Assembly: GCA_023664605.1 (NCBI GenBank)
Contig: JAMPFF010000033.1
Location: 1 to 32,793 of the forward strand
Reading direction: 5' to 3'
Source of the DNA: Clostridium sp.
GTDB lineage: Bacteria > Bacillota > Clostridia > Lachnospirales > Lachnospiraceae
Length of the DNA: 32,793 bases
A program made the translations under genes and the position numbers. Below are positions 14,100-21,353 of this stretch, piece by piece (position 1 is the first letter of the stretch; each line of letters begins with the position of its first letter). A model generated the notes under the pieces. The model saw only the letters and a program-made list of their open reading frames with translations, did not search any database and was not told the DNA's origin.

Positions 14100-15404
14100 T
14101 TATTTTTTATCCCCTATCTGCTTTTTAATTTCGGCTGCCCTGGCATAGATACCGTCCTCGTCAATAAAATCTGCAAATTTTCCATCCTCATACAAAATCC
14201 GTCCGTTTATCATCGTCATCTTAATATTCTGTTTACTGCCGCTGTAGACAATATTTTTCGGAATATTATTGACGGGCTGCATATTGGGTTTATGCAAATC
14301 AATCATAATGATATCCGCCAGTTTCCCCGCCGCCAGAATATCCGTATCCGGCAGGCACATTGCCATGGAACCGTTTACGGTCGCCATCTTTAATACCTCC
14401 CAGGCATCCACTGCCGCGGCGTCATCTTCCCGCAGCTTGGCAAACCCCGTTACTAAAAACATCTCCCTGAACATATCCAGGCAGTTATTGCTGGCGGGTC
14501 CGTCCGTTCCGATTGCCACTTTAATGCCTCTTTTTAAATATTCCGAAATCGGGGCAATCCCGCTTGCCAGTTTGGCATTGGAAGCCGGATTTGTCACCAC
14601 ATAGAGTCCTTTTTCCTGAAAAATATCCATATCTTTTTTACTCATATGGACGCAGTGATAACCGCCCCCGCCATAGTCGAACATACCAAGCCTGTCCAAA
14701 AATACCGGCGGCGTCATGCCATAACGTGCCTTGCACTCTTCCACTTCCGAAACCGTTTCCGAAATATGCGCATAAACCGGCGCTTTATAGCGGTGGGACA
14801 AATCCGCTATCTGTTTTAACAACTCTTTAGAACAGGTATATTCCGCATGAAAGCCTAATTGATAACTGAGTAACGGATGTTTTCCATTGAGTTTCTGAAA
14901 CATATCCTCTACCATCTCTACCGACTGGCTGAAATTATTCACTGCGCCTGTCTGCACGCAGCGCATTCCCATATCCACGCAGGCGTCAGCTATCGTTTCA
15001 GGCGTTAAATACATATCGAAAATAGCGGTAATCCCGCTTGTCAAGTATTCTAATATGGCAAGCTTTGTCAGATGGTATATCATATCGCCGTCCATTTTGG
15101 CTTCCACCGGGAACACCTGCTCGTTTAACCAGGACTGCAACGGCATATCATCCGCATAGGAACGTAATAATGTCATGGCGGAATGTGTGTGCGCATCCTT
15201 AAATCCCGGCATCAAAACATTGCCCGCACAGTCGATTTCCCTGTCCCAGGCAATACTCTGTAATTGCAGATTTTTAAAAACCTTGTCCGTGTCCGTCCCG
15301 TCTCCCGTATAGATAATCCGCTCGTTTTGAACCCAGACTTCCCCCTCCGTGATTTTATCATCTTTCATCGTCAGTATTCTGGCATTATACAATCTGATAT
15401 TCAT
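14100..15404 (-). CDS. mtaD: 5-methylthioadenosine/S-adenosylhomocysteine deaminase
   Basis: A 434-residue metal-dependent amidohydrolase that deaminates adenine-containing nucleosides such as MTA and SAH to inosine derivatives. Metal ligands are visible: His72 and His74 (DAHTHSAM), a later His in GFHAEYT, the HISET motif, HCVHMS and the Asp in GTDGPASNN. The C-terminus has the typical strand NGRILYEDGKF. Length matches the MtaD/SsnA group. Adenosine, guanine or other aminohydrolase activity cannot be excluded. It shares an operon with purine nucleoside phosphorylase and cytidine deaminase, which supports nucleoside salvage. Confidence 0.82.
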   Translation of the reverse strand: MNIRLYNARILTMKDDKITEGEVWVQNERIIYTGDGTDTDKVFKNLQLQSIAWDREIDCAGNVLMPGFKDAHTHSAMTLLRSYADDMPLQSWLNEQVFPVEAKMDGDMIYHLTKLAILEYLTSGITAIFDMYLTPETIADACVDMGMRCVQTGAVNNFSQSVEMVEDMFQKLNGKHPLLSYQLGFHAEYTCSKELLKQIADLSHRYKAPVYAHISETVSEVEECKARYGMTPPVFLDRLGMFDYGGGGYHCVHMSKKDMDIFQEKGLYVVTNPASNAKLASGIAPISEYLKRGIKVAIGTDGPASNNCLDMFREMFLVTGFAKLREDDAAAVDAWEVLKMATVNGSMAMCLPDTDILAAGKLADIIMIDLHKPNMQPVNNIPKNIVYSGSKQNIKMTMINGRILYEDGKFADFIDEDGIYARAAEIKKQIGDKK

Positions 15405-15493
15405 ACAATCTTTCTATTCCTTTCTGCTTTGCCATATTTTCTCCGCATCATACTATCAGGCATCTGCGCTTTCTTTTGGTGCAGCATATGCCC

Positions 15494-15919
15494 TTAATCT
15501 GTTAAATTAGCCGCGCCAAACCCATCCGGCAGTAACGCATCCAAAGTTTTTACCTCATATTCCGTAACAGACTTCGCCACAATCACCTGAAATGAGCGCG
15601 GATCGCAAAATTCCATCATCACCTGGCGGCAGACGCCGCACGGATAGGCATACTGCGAGATGGGCGCGCCCTCCACGCCGCCCACAATGGCAATCGCGCA
15701 AAATTCCCGTTTTCCCTCGCTGAGAGCCTTAAAAAACGCCGTCCTCTCCGCGCAGTTTGTCGGCGAATAAGCCGCATTTTCTATATTACAGCCCGTATAA
15801 ATACTGCCGTCTTTTGTTAAAAGCGCCGCCCCCACCTGATAATGCGAATACGGAGAATAGGAATATTCCCTTGCCCTAAGCGCTTCACCTATTAACTTTT
15901 CTATCACGTTTTTATCCAT
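15494..15919 (-). CDS. cdd: Cytidine deaminase
   Basis: A 141-residue zinc enzyme converting cytidine and deoxycytidine to uridine forms. The motifs NIENAAYSPTNCAERTA (Cys56, Glu58) and PCGVCRQ (Cys94 and Cys97) provide zinc ligands and the catalytic Glu. ATG 15919 fits the usual N-terminus and has GAGGGAG upstream at somewhat long spacing. An in-frame ATG at 15952 overlaps the punA stop (ATGA) and would add 11 residues. It lies directly after punA, for coupled nucleoside salvage. Confidence 0.92.
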   Translation of the reverse strand: MDKNVIEKLIGEALRAREYSYSPYSHYQVGAALLTKDGSIYTGCNIENAAYSPTNCAERTAFFKALSEGKREFCAIAIVGGVEGAPISQYAYPCGVCRQVMMEFCDPRSFQVIVAKSVTEYEVKTLDALLPDGFGAANLTD

Positions 15920-15948
15920 GGCAGACTCACTCCCTCTATCATCTGCTT

Positions 15949-16785
15949 TCATGAACAGAGCGCCCCAAACTTTTTCACGGATTCCGTCAATAATTTCTCG
16001 AATTTAGACGCGACGGCGTTTGCCGCCTCCTGCACCTCTTCATGGGTCAGCGGTGAACTGTTCATGCCCGCCGCAAGGTTGCTGACGCAGGATACGCCGC
16101 AGATTTTCATGCCCATATGGTTCGCCGCAATCGCTTCTACCACCGTACTCATGCCGACCGCGCTCGCGCCAAGCGTCTGTAACATCTTAATTTCCGCCGG
16201 AGACTCGAAAGACGGACCCGTAAGCTGCGCATATACGCCCTCAAACAGTTCGATGTCATTTTCTTTCGCCGTATTTACAATAATTTCCTGCAAATCCTCA
16301 TCATATACATGCGTCATGTCGGGGAATCTGGTTCCCAGCTCGTCAATATTCGCTCCGATTAACGGATTGGGCGCAAAGCAGGAAATATGGTCCTTAATCA
16401 ACATCAGGCTTCCTGCGTGGAACTTGGGATTGATGCCGCCCGACGCATTTGTTAAAAATAAAATTTTAGCCCCCATCATCTTCATTAAGCGCGCCGGAAG
16501 CACAACGTCCGTAATCGGATATCCCTCATAATAATGCACTCTTCCCTGCATTAGCACAACCGCTACGTTCCCGATATAGCCGAAAATAAATTTACCGGCA
16601 TGTCCGGGTACGGTAGAAACCGGAAAGCCCTCTATCTCCGAATAAGGAAGCTCTGCTTTTACATCCACGGTTCTTGCGAAATTGCCAAGCCCCGAACCAA
16701 GCACAACCGCCACATCCGGCTTAAAATCTATCCTGCTCTTATAACACTCATAACATTTTAATAACTTTTCATATACTTCACCCAT
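15949..16785 (-). CDS. punA: Purine nucleoside phosphorylase
   Basis: A 278-residue trimeric PNP that splits purine nucleosides with phosphate into base and ribose-1-phosphate. Motifs in order: VLGSGLGNF (phosphate loop), VPGHAGKF, GRVHYYEGY, LTNASGGINPKFHAG, YAQLTGPSFESPAE (base binding) and GMSTVVEAIAANHMG. ATG 16785 is chosen because AGGAGG precedes it by eight bases. It appears to be the first gene of the operon that runs through cdd, mtaD, the MutS-like gene, rnhA, a small membrane protein and the WYL regulator. Confidence 0.93.
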   Translation of the reverse strand: MGEVYEKLLKCYECYKSRIDFKPDVAVVLGSGLGNFARTVDVKAELPYSEIEGFPVSTVPGHAGKFIFGYIGNVAVVLMQGRVHYYEGYPITDVVLPARLMKMMGAKILFLTNASGGINPKFHAGSLMLIKDHISCFAPNPLIGANIDELGTRFPDMTHVYDEDLQEIIVNTAKENDIELFEGVYAQLTGPSFESPAEIKMLQTLGASAVGMSTVVEAIAANHMGMKICGVSCVSNLAAGMNSSPLTHEEVQEAANAVASKFEKLLTESVKKFGALCS

Positions 16786-16828
16786 TACCAATACCTCCTG
16801 TTTTTTATGAATCTTTTAATACCTTTCT

Positions 16829-16837
16829 AGTATACCA
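16829..16837 (-). promoter_or_regulatory. Extended -10 promoter of the punA operon
   Basis: On the minus strand TGGTATACT, an extended -10 (TGn before TATACT), about 45 bases before the punA ATG. No good -35 is seen, which is tolerable for extended -10 promoters. Confidence 0.45.
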
Positions 16838-16850
16838 TTTATTGGCATAA

Positions 16851-16880
16851 GAAAAAAGAGATATCTTACGCGATATCCCT
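16851..16880 (-). terminator. Intrinsic terminator after spoIVA
   Basis: A stem built on GATATC/GATATC with flanking pairs (16857-16880) and a six-base loop is followed on the minus strand by six T. It separates spoIVA from the punA promoter. Confidence 0.75.
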
Positions 16881-16917
16881 TTCTTTTTCATGTAATAAGA
16901 AATTGCTGTAATCGTAA

Positions 16918-18405
16918 TCAAATGATAATGCACACCATGCCGCCGTTACTGTCGTTTACAATTTTTTGCATGGTTTCCTGCAATTTTACCTGACTTTCTT
17001 CATTTATCATCGCAATTTTGGTAGAAATTCCATCATTTACCAGTTGTTCTATCGTTTTTCCGAAAATATTGGTCTCCCAGATACCCTCGTCGCTTGTGCC
17101 GGTGTCCGATATATACTGGATTAAATCCTTCGCCTGCGCTTCCGTGCCGACAATCGGCGAAATTTCCGTTTCGATACTCGCCTTTATCATATGGATGCTC
17201 GGACTCTCCGCTTTAATTTTTACGCCGAATTTATTGCCCTGCTTGATAACTTCCGGTTTTTCCAGGACAATTTCCTCCTTATCCGGCATCACGACGCCGT
17301 ATCCTTTATAGCGGACGGACTCCATCGCATGTAATACTTTCGTGTATTCCCTTTTCATCTTTGCCATCTCTTTTAACGTAGATAACATCTGATATTCACT
17401 GGTGATGGATTCCCCTACCAAATCGCTTATCATTTCATAATAATAGGTATCATCCAAATCCAGCACAATTTTGACGCTGCCCTCCGACATATTGATGCCG
17501 TCAAGCTTGCACTTTTTAATATATTCGCTTTCCAAATCAAAATTGGCTTTAGTGATATCCCTGACATTTGTCAGTTCTCCCATCAGCATCTTAATCCGGC
17601 TGATAATATCCTGTTTCATTTTATGCTCATAGGAAAGCATTTCCACCCATTTCGGCATATAAAACTCTATCATTGTCAGCGGAAATTCATATAGGATATT
17701 TTCCATGATACGGTTAATATCCTCTTTCTTTAACTGTTCGCAGTTGACAGGCATTACCGTAACCTGATATTTCTCATGTATTTCATCCGCTATCTGCCTT
17801 GTTTCCTCCGCATAAGGTTTCGCGGAATTTAAAAGCACCAGAAACGGCTTATGAATTTCCTGTAACTCCCTGATGGTTTTTTCCTCCGGCTCTAAGAAGC
17901 TGCTTCGCGGCAGTTCGCCGAAGCTTCCGTCGCAGGTTACGACAATCCCAATGGTAGAATGGTCTTTAATGACCTTGCGCGTTCCGATTTCCGCCGCTTG
18001 CGTAAACGGAATCTCCTCCGCAGACCACGGCGTTTTTACCATTCTTTCGGCGTCCTCTTCCATATGTCCCGTCGCGCCGTCCACCATATAGCCGACGCAG
18101 TCAATCAGCCTGACCTTAACGTCAATATCCGGCCCCAGTTGAATCCGCGCCGCCTCTTTCGGAATAAATTTCGGCTCCGTCGTCGTAATCGTCTTTCCAC
18201 CTGCGCTTTGCGGTAATTCATCCTGTGCGCGCTCTTTCTCATGTTCGTTTTCCATAAACGGCAGAACCAATAAATCCATGAATCTTTTGATAAAAGTGGA
18301 TTTTCCGCATCTTACAGGGCCTACAACGCCTATGTATATCTCTCCGCCCGTCCTATCCTGTATGTCCTTGTATACCGCATATTCATTTCTGTTATTAATG
18401 TCCAT
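16918..18405 (-). CDS. spoIVA: Stage IV sporulation protein A (spore coat morphogenetic ATPase)
   Basis: A 495-residue protein, close to the 492 of Bacillus subtilis SpoIVA. It is an ATPase that polymerises on the forespore surface as the basement layer of the coat. The Walker A motif is GPVRCGKST (29-37). The Walker B-like segment VRLIDCVGYMVDGA and SpoIVA-specific stretches (TEPKFIPKEAARI, FVETNIFG-like WETNIFGKTIEQLV) are clear. The C-terminus ends in hydrophobic residues (GGMVCIII), as is usual. The ATG at 18405 has GGAAGGGG upstream, separated by seven T. That ribosome binding site lies in the 3' arm of a terminator for the upstream operon, and a sigma-E type -10 lies just before it. Confidence 0.95.
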   Translation of the reverse strand: MDINNRNEYAVYKDIQDRTGGEIYIGVVGPVRCGKSTFIKRFMDLLVLPFMENEHEKERAQDELPQSAGGKTITTTEPKFIPKEAARIQLGPDIDVKVRLIDCVGYMVDGATGHMEEDAERMVKTPWSAEEIPFTQAAEIGTRKVIKDHSTIGIVVTCDGSFGELPRSSFLEPEEKTIRELQEIHKPFLVLLNSAKPYAEETRQIADEIHEKYQVTVMPVNCEQLKKEDINRIMENILYEFPLTMIEFYMPKWVEMLSYEHKMKQDIISRIKMLMGELTNVRDITKANFDLESEYIKKCKLDGINMSEGSVKIVLDLDDTYYYEMISDLVGESITSEYQMLSTLKEMAKMKREYTKVLHAMESVRYKGYGVVMPDKEEIVLEKPEVIKQGNKFGVKIKAESPSIHMIKASIETEISPIVGTEAQAKDLIQYISDTGTSDEGIWETNIFGKTIEQLVNDGISTKIAMINEESQVKLQETMQKIVNDSNGGMVCIII

Positions 18406-18450
18406 AAAAAAACCCCTTCCATACTTACTAAAATGTATGTAGAAGAGGTT
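18406..18450 (-). terminator. Terminator of the XrtG operon overlapping the spoIVA RBS
   Basis: On the minus strand the arm at 18435-18450 pairs with the arm at 18411-18424 (about 14 pairs, a two-base bulge), then T7 at 18412-18406 ends right at the spoIVA ATG. The 3' arm includes the ribosome binding site GGAAGGGG. Confidence 0.65.
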
Positions 18451-18461
18451 TTGTTTATGAC
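18432..18461 (-). promoter_or_regulatory. Candidate sigma-E promoter of spoIVA
   Basis: On the minus strand CATACATT (18432-18439) matches the sigma-E -10 consensus. A weaker GTCATAA (18455-18461) lies 15 bases upstream as a -35. Start of transcription near 18425 would give a leader of about 20 bases containing the ribosome binding site. spoIVA is a known sigma-E gene in Bacillus. Confidence 0.6.
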
Positions 18462-18917
18462 TTATTTCATATTTCGATTTTCTCCGTAAAGACCCATATT
18501 CTTTCTTGTCAGATTATCATACCATTCATCCCATATATCGTCTTCGTCAAAAAGCGCATTGATAATATATGACCTTGTCGGCGTCTCGCTCACCTCTAAC
18601 ATCATTAAAATCCAGCCCTCCTGAATGATATTATCCTGAATCAGCCTGAAAAAATATTTAGCGGCGTTCTCCACCGTGGGAACGACCGAATCAAACGGTT
18701 TACATTCATTTAGCAGCTTATCCTGGTACTGCTCCATAATCTCATCCATTTTCCGCTCGATATTGGCAAACGGCGTCATATCGCTCTGCGCGGAAATAAC
18801 GCTTAAGATGATTTCCCACGTATGCGGATGCACCTCTCCGGGCTTATCGTCAATGATAATGTAATGATTCATATTCAGATAAAATTTAAATTTATACTGT
18901 CTGTACGCTTTTTCCAT
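18462..18917 (-). CDS. QueD/6-pyruvoyl-tetrahydropterin synthase-like protein, XrtG-associated (copy 1)
   Basis: A 151-residue protein of the 6-pyruvoyl-tetrahydropterin synthase fold. The three zinc-binding histidines are present: His18 (LNMNHYI), His30 and His32 (VHPHTWE). The catalytic Cys expected four residues before the His-x-His motif is absent, and the Asp-His pair before LNE is QDK here. The VPTVENAA and LEVSETP motifs remain. The canonical synthase reaction is therefore doubtful; a binding or altered catalytic role is more likely. It starts after AGGAG at 18917 and overlaps the glycosyltransferase gene by 26 bases. It is the last gene of the XrtG operon. Such a QueD-related family is known to accompany XrtG. 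Confidence 0.75.
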   Translation of the reverse strand: MEKAYRQYKFKFYLNMNHYIIIDDKPGEVHPHTWEIILSVISAQSDMTPFANIERKMDEIMEQYQDKLLNECKPFDSVVPTVENAAKYFFRLIQDNIIQEGWILMMLEVSETPTRSYIINALFDEDDIWDEWYDNLTRKNMGLYGENRNMK

Positions 18918-20298
18918 GCCGTATCTCCTGTTTTGAAGGTTTTTCCAATATTTTAAGCAGCAAATCCCGAATGCCGAATATAAAGAAGAAATCTTTCCTT
19001 ACCGTATCTGTTACCATCTTGCGCTCTTCCGTAAAAGTCAGCGTCTTCCAACTGCTCTTTCTCTTAATGGAGTTGATAATGCCCGCAAAACGGACAAAGA
19101 AAGCAAACAGGTTGAAAATCGGCAGTATAAAAAGATAGAGCAGCTTTCTTGCATAATACCTGCGCAGCGACGGATAGCCTTTTAAAAACGATATAATATT
19201 CAAGTAGTATAAGAAAGAACTGAATACATAAAGTCCGTAAATCAAAAGGCAGGCTACCAGAACATTATGAAAATTATAATTCATGCAGCCTAACGCAATC
19301 AGGACAAAATACCAAATCATCCGCGGAAAAGCAAAGGTATGGTCGGTCATCAAAAGGCGGATGACAAAATCGTTAAAATACCCGGTCAGCGGTCTGTGGA
19401 GTTTATTTTTCAAAAACATATGGGAAACTTCCAGCTCGCCAATCTGCCATCTCTGCCGCTGCGTATAGAACTTATTCACACTTTCAATCGGGTCTACCAT
19501 AAAGATAGCGTCGTTGCACAGATGCACTTTTTTCTTTAAAATAGCCCTGATTTGGAACGTCAAGTGCGTATCTTCGCATATTGTGTTCGTATTATATAAA
19601 AAGGTTTTCATCAATATGGATTTACGGAAAGACGAGAACGCGCCCGACAGCGTATAGATACTGTTAAACTGCGACTCAAAGTTTCTGCCCGCAAGGAATG
19701 CCTGTGCATATTCCATAAATTCAAGTTTTCTGAACTGTTTTAAGAAAAATCCCTTTGTCCGCTCAATCAGCGCTGGTTCAATTAAAATAACACCTGTCAT
19801 ACAATCGATATCGGGATACGTCTCAAACTGTCTGACAATATTCATCAGCGCGTGTTCATCCAATACGCCGTCACTGTCAATATTGATAATATATTTACCG
19901 TTACTGTTAAAAATCGCTTTATTTAACGCTTTCGACTTACCCTGCTTCGAGTGCATCCACCACATGGCAAGCTCCGGGAAGTCAATCTGCGCCCTCTGGA
20001 AGATAGAAAAACTGTCGTCTTTAGAACCGTTATCGACCAGCATAATTTCTATTAAATGGTTCGGATAAGTGGATTCATGGATAGACTGGATGCAGCGGTA
20101 CAACGTCTGTCCCGAATTATAAACCGGAATCATCAAGGTGATATTCGGTAAATAGTCCAGTTTAATCTCCTTGCCTACCCTGACGCGTTTAAACAGCAGA
20201 ATAAAGAAATTGCCTACCGCGGGGACAATCTCTATCAAAAGCGGAATAATAATCCATGCCGCCCAGAAAAATACTTCATTTGCCAGCTTCGTTATCAT
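18892..20298 (-). CDS. Family 2 glycosyltransferase, XrtG-associated
   Basis: A 468-residue membrane glycosyltransferase. An N-terminal membrane segment (about 8-36) precedes a GT-A domain: VDNGS (Asp89), the DxD motif DSD (141-143), the ED acid/base pair (242-243) and QRQRW (280-284), typical of processive GT2 enzymes. C-terminal membrane segments follow (about 315-405). ATG 20298 is preferred for AGGAG upstream over a TTG at 20304. It overlaps the XrtG gene by 23 bases and the next gene by 26. A GT2 of this type regularly neighbours XrtG. It may glycosylate the sorted protein or make a glycan that receives it; the sequence does not say which. Confidence 0.83.
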   Translation of the reverse strand: MITKLANEVFFWAAWIIIPLLIEIVPAVGNFFILLFKRVRVGKEIKLDYLPNITLMIPVYNSGQTLYRCIQSIHESTYPNHLIEIMLVDNGSKDDSFSIFQRAQIDFPELAMWWMHSKQGKSKALNKAIFNSNGKYIINIDSDGVLDEHALMNIVRQFETYPDIDCMTGVILIEPALIERTKGFFLKQFRKLEFMEYAQAFLAGRNFESQFNSIYTLSGAFSSFRKSILMKTFLYNTNTICEDTHLTFQIRAILKKKVHLCNDAIFMVDPIESVNKFYTQRQRWQIGELEVSHMFLKNKLHRPLTGYFNDFVIRLLMTDHTFAFPRMIWYFVLIALGCMNYNFHNVLVACLLIYGLYVFSSFLYYLNIISFLKGYPSLRRYYARKLLYLFILPIFNLFAFFVRFAGIINSIKRKSSWKTLTFTEERKMVTDTVRKDFFFIFGIRDLLLKILEKPSKQEIRHGKSVQTV

Positions 20299-20884
20299 AC
20301 CCAAACTCTCCTACCCGTTGTTTTCGTATCTGCGCCCTTGTAAATACATAAAAATATAAAATGATGGAAAGTGCATAGAATATCAGCCTTCCAACAATCG
20401 TATGCGCCACATAATAAGATTCATTTCCAAATTGGTTAATAATCACGCAGATGGAAAAGAGCCTGATAATATTTGCCACAATAATCCATACAATGCCGAT
20501 TATCGATATGCCAAACTTCTCTTTTACATTATATACCGCAAAAAACCACACCAGGGAAATAAATACCAGAATCTCTATGACGCCGCCGCACTCAAAATCC
20601 ACATATAAGGAAATCGGTCCATCCGCATTTTCCACGAAAAGGATGGAATGCGATGTATATGCCTTGAAAATGCCTAAAGCATTCCCCAAAATCCCTGTTA
20701 AGAAACAGGTTAAAGTAGTCAATATCTCCGTCAATACATTTCTAAGCAGAGCAAAAGAAAACAGAAACGTGCCGATACTTCCTGTCAGAAAGTAGAAAAA
20801 CTCCAGTTTTCTCCTTTTGAATACGGTCAGAATATAAATCCAGGCAATGAATAACACAAGAAATAAAATAGCTGTCTTAACCAT
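20276..20884 (-). CDS. xrtG: Exosortase family protein XrtG
   Basis: A 202-residue polytopic membrane protein with about six hydrophobic helices. The exosortase catalytic residues are in place: Cys99 in DFECGGVIE, Arg141 in ANIIRLF and His161 in YYVAHTIVGR. Exosortases are thought to cleave a C-terminal sorting signal and transfer the protein to an acceptor, by analogy with sortase and archaeosortase. ATG 20884 is chosen for AGGAGG five bases upstream. It overlaps the preceding gene by eight bases. Its neighbours (GT2, two QueD-like proteins, a Firmicu-CTERM protein, a PTPS_related membrane protein) are the known companions of XrtG. Confidence 0.87.
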   Translation of the reverse strand: MVKTAILFLVLFIAWIYILTVFKRRKLEFFYFLTGSIGTFLFSFALLRNVLTEILTTLTCFLTGILGNALGIFKAYTSHSILFVENADGPISLYVDFECGGVIEILVFISLVWFFAVYNVKEKFGISIIGIVWIIVANIIRLFSICVIINQFGNESYYVAHTIVGRLIFYALSIILYFYVFTRAQIRKQRVGEFGYDNEAGK

Positions 20885-21353
20885 TTTTACCTCCTCCCGG
20901 CATAGTCTGCTCATATCTTCGCTGTACTCGTTCGCAATACTCGTCCACCATACCGTCCGGCGTCAGACTGAAAACATTGCCAATCATCGGTCTTTCCCCT
21001 ACGCAGTAAGTGGATATCGGACTGTCACCCACCTCAAGAAGTAAAAGCCTCATCCCGTTTCTTGCAAAAATCGGTTTCAAATCCCCATAAAAAACCTCGC
21101 CCATATTCTCCAGCGTCGGTACCAGTTCCATAAAAGGAGCCAGTTCGTTTAAACGAATCCCCTGATAGTGCGCAAAATAACGTTCCAGAATCTTCTCGCT
21201 GCTTAAGAATATAGGGTGGTCGTCCTGCTCCTCTATGACATATATGCCCACACAAAATGTGTGGGCATGCATTTTCCTAGGGTCGTCTAAAACCAGATTA
21301 TGCATCGCATTAAAAGTTACATGGTATAAATATGCTTCATGCCTCTCGCTCAT
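20877..21353 (-). CDS. QueD/6-pyruvoyl-tetrahydropterin synthase-like protein, XrtG-associated (copy 2)
   Basis: A 158-residue protein of the same fold as the one encoded at 18462-18917 but clearly diverged. Zinc-type histidines are His18 (FNAMHNL), His29 and His31 (MHAHTF). The catalytic Cys is missing, and the Asp-His dyad is replaced by the sequence QGIRLNE. VPTLENMG and LLEVGDSP correspond to the PTxEN and C-terminal Glu motifs. The ATG overlaps the stop of the surface protein gene as ATGA. A perfect ten-base-pair hairpin (21244-21268) lies in the codons for the MHAHTF region. A function other than pterin or queuosine synthesis is likely. Confidence 0.72.
   Translation of the reverse strand: MSERHEAYLYHVTFNAMHNLVLDDPRKMHAHTFCVGIYVIEEQDDHPIFLSSEKILERYFAHYQGIRLNELAPFMELVPTLENMGEVFYGDLKPIFARNGMRLLLLEVGDSPISTYCVGERPMIGNVFSLTPDGMVDEYCERVQRRYEQTMPGGGKNG

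Noticed and set aside
16918-18405. spoIVA as part of the XrtG operon
   Set aside because: A terminator and a sigma-E type promoter separate them, and SpoIVA has its own conserved sporulation role.
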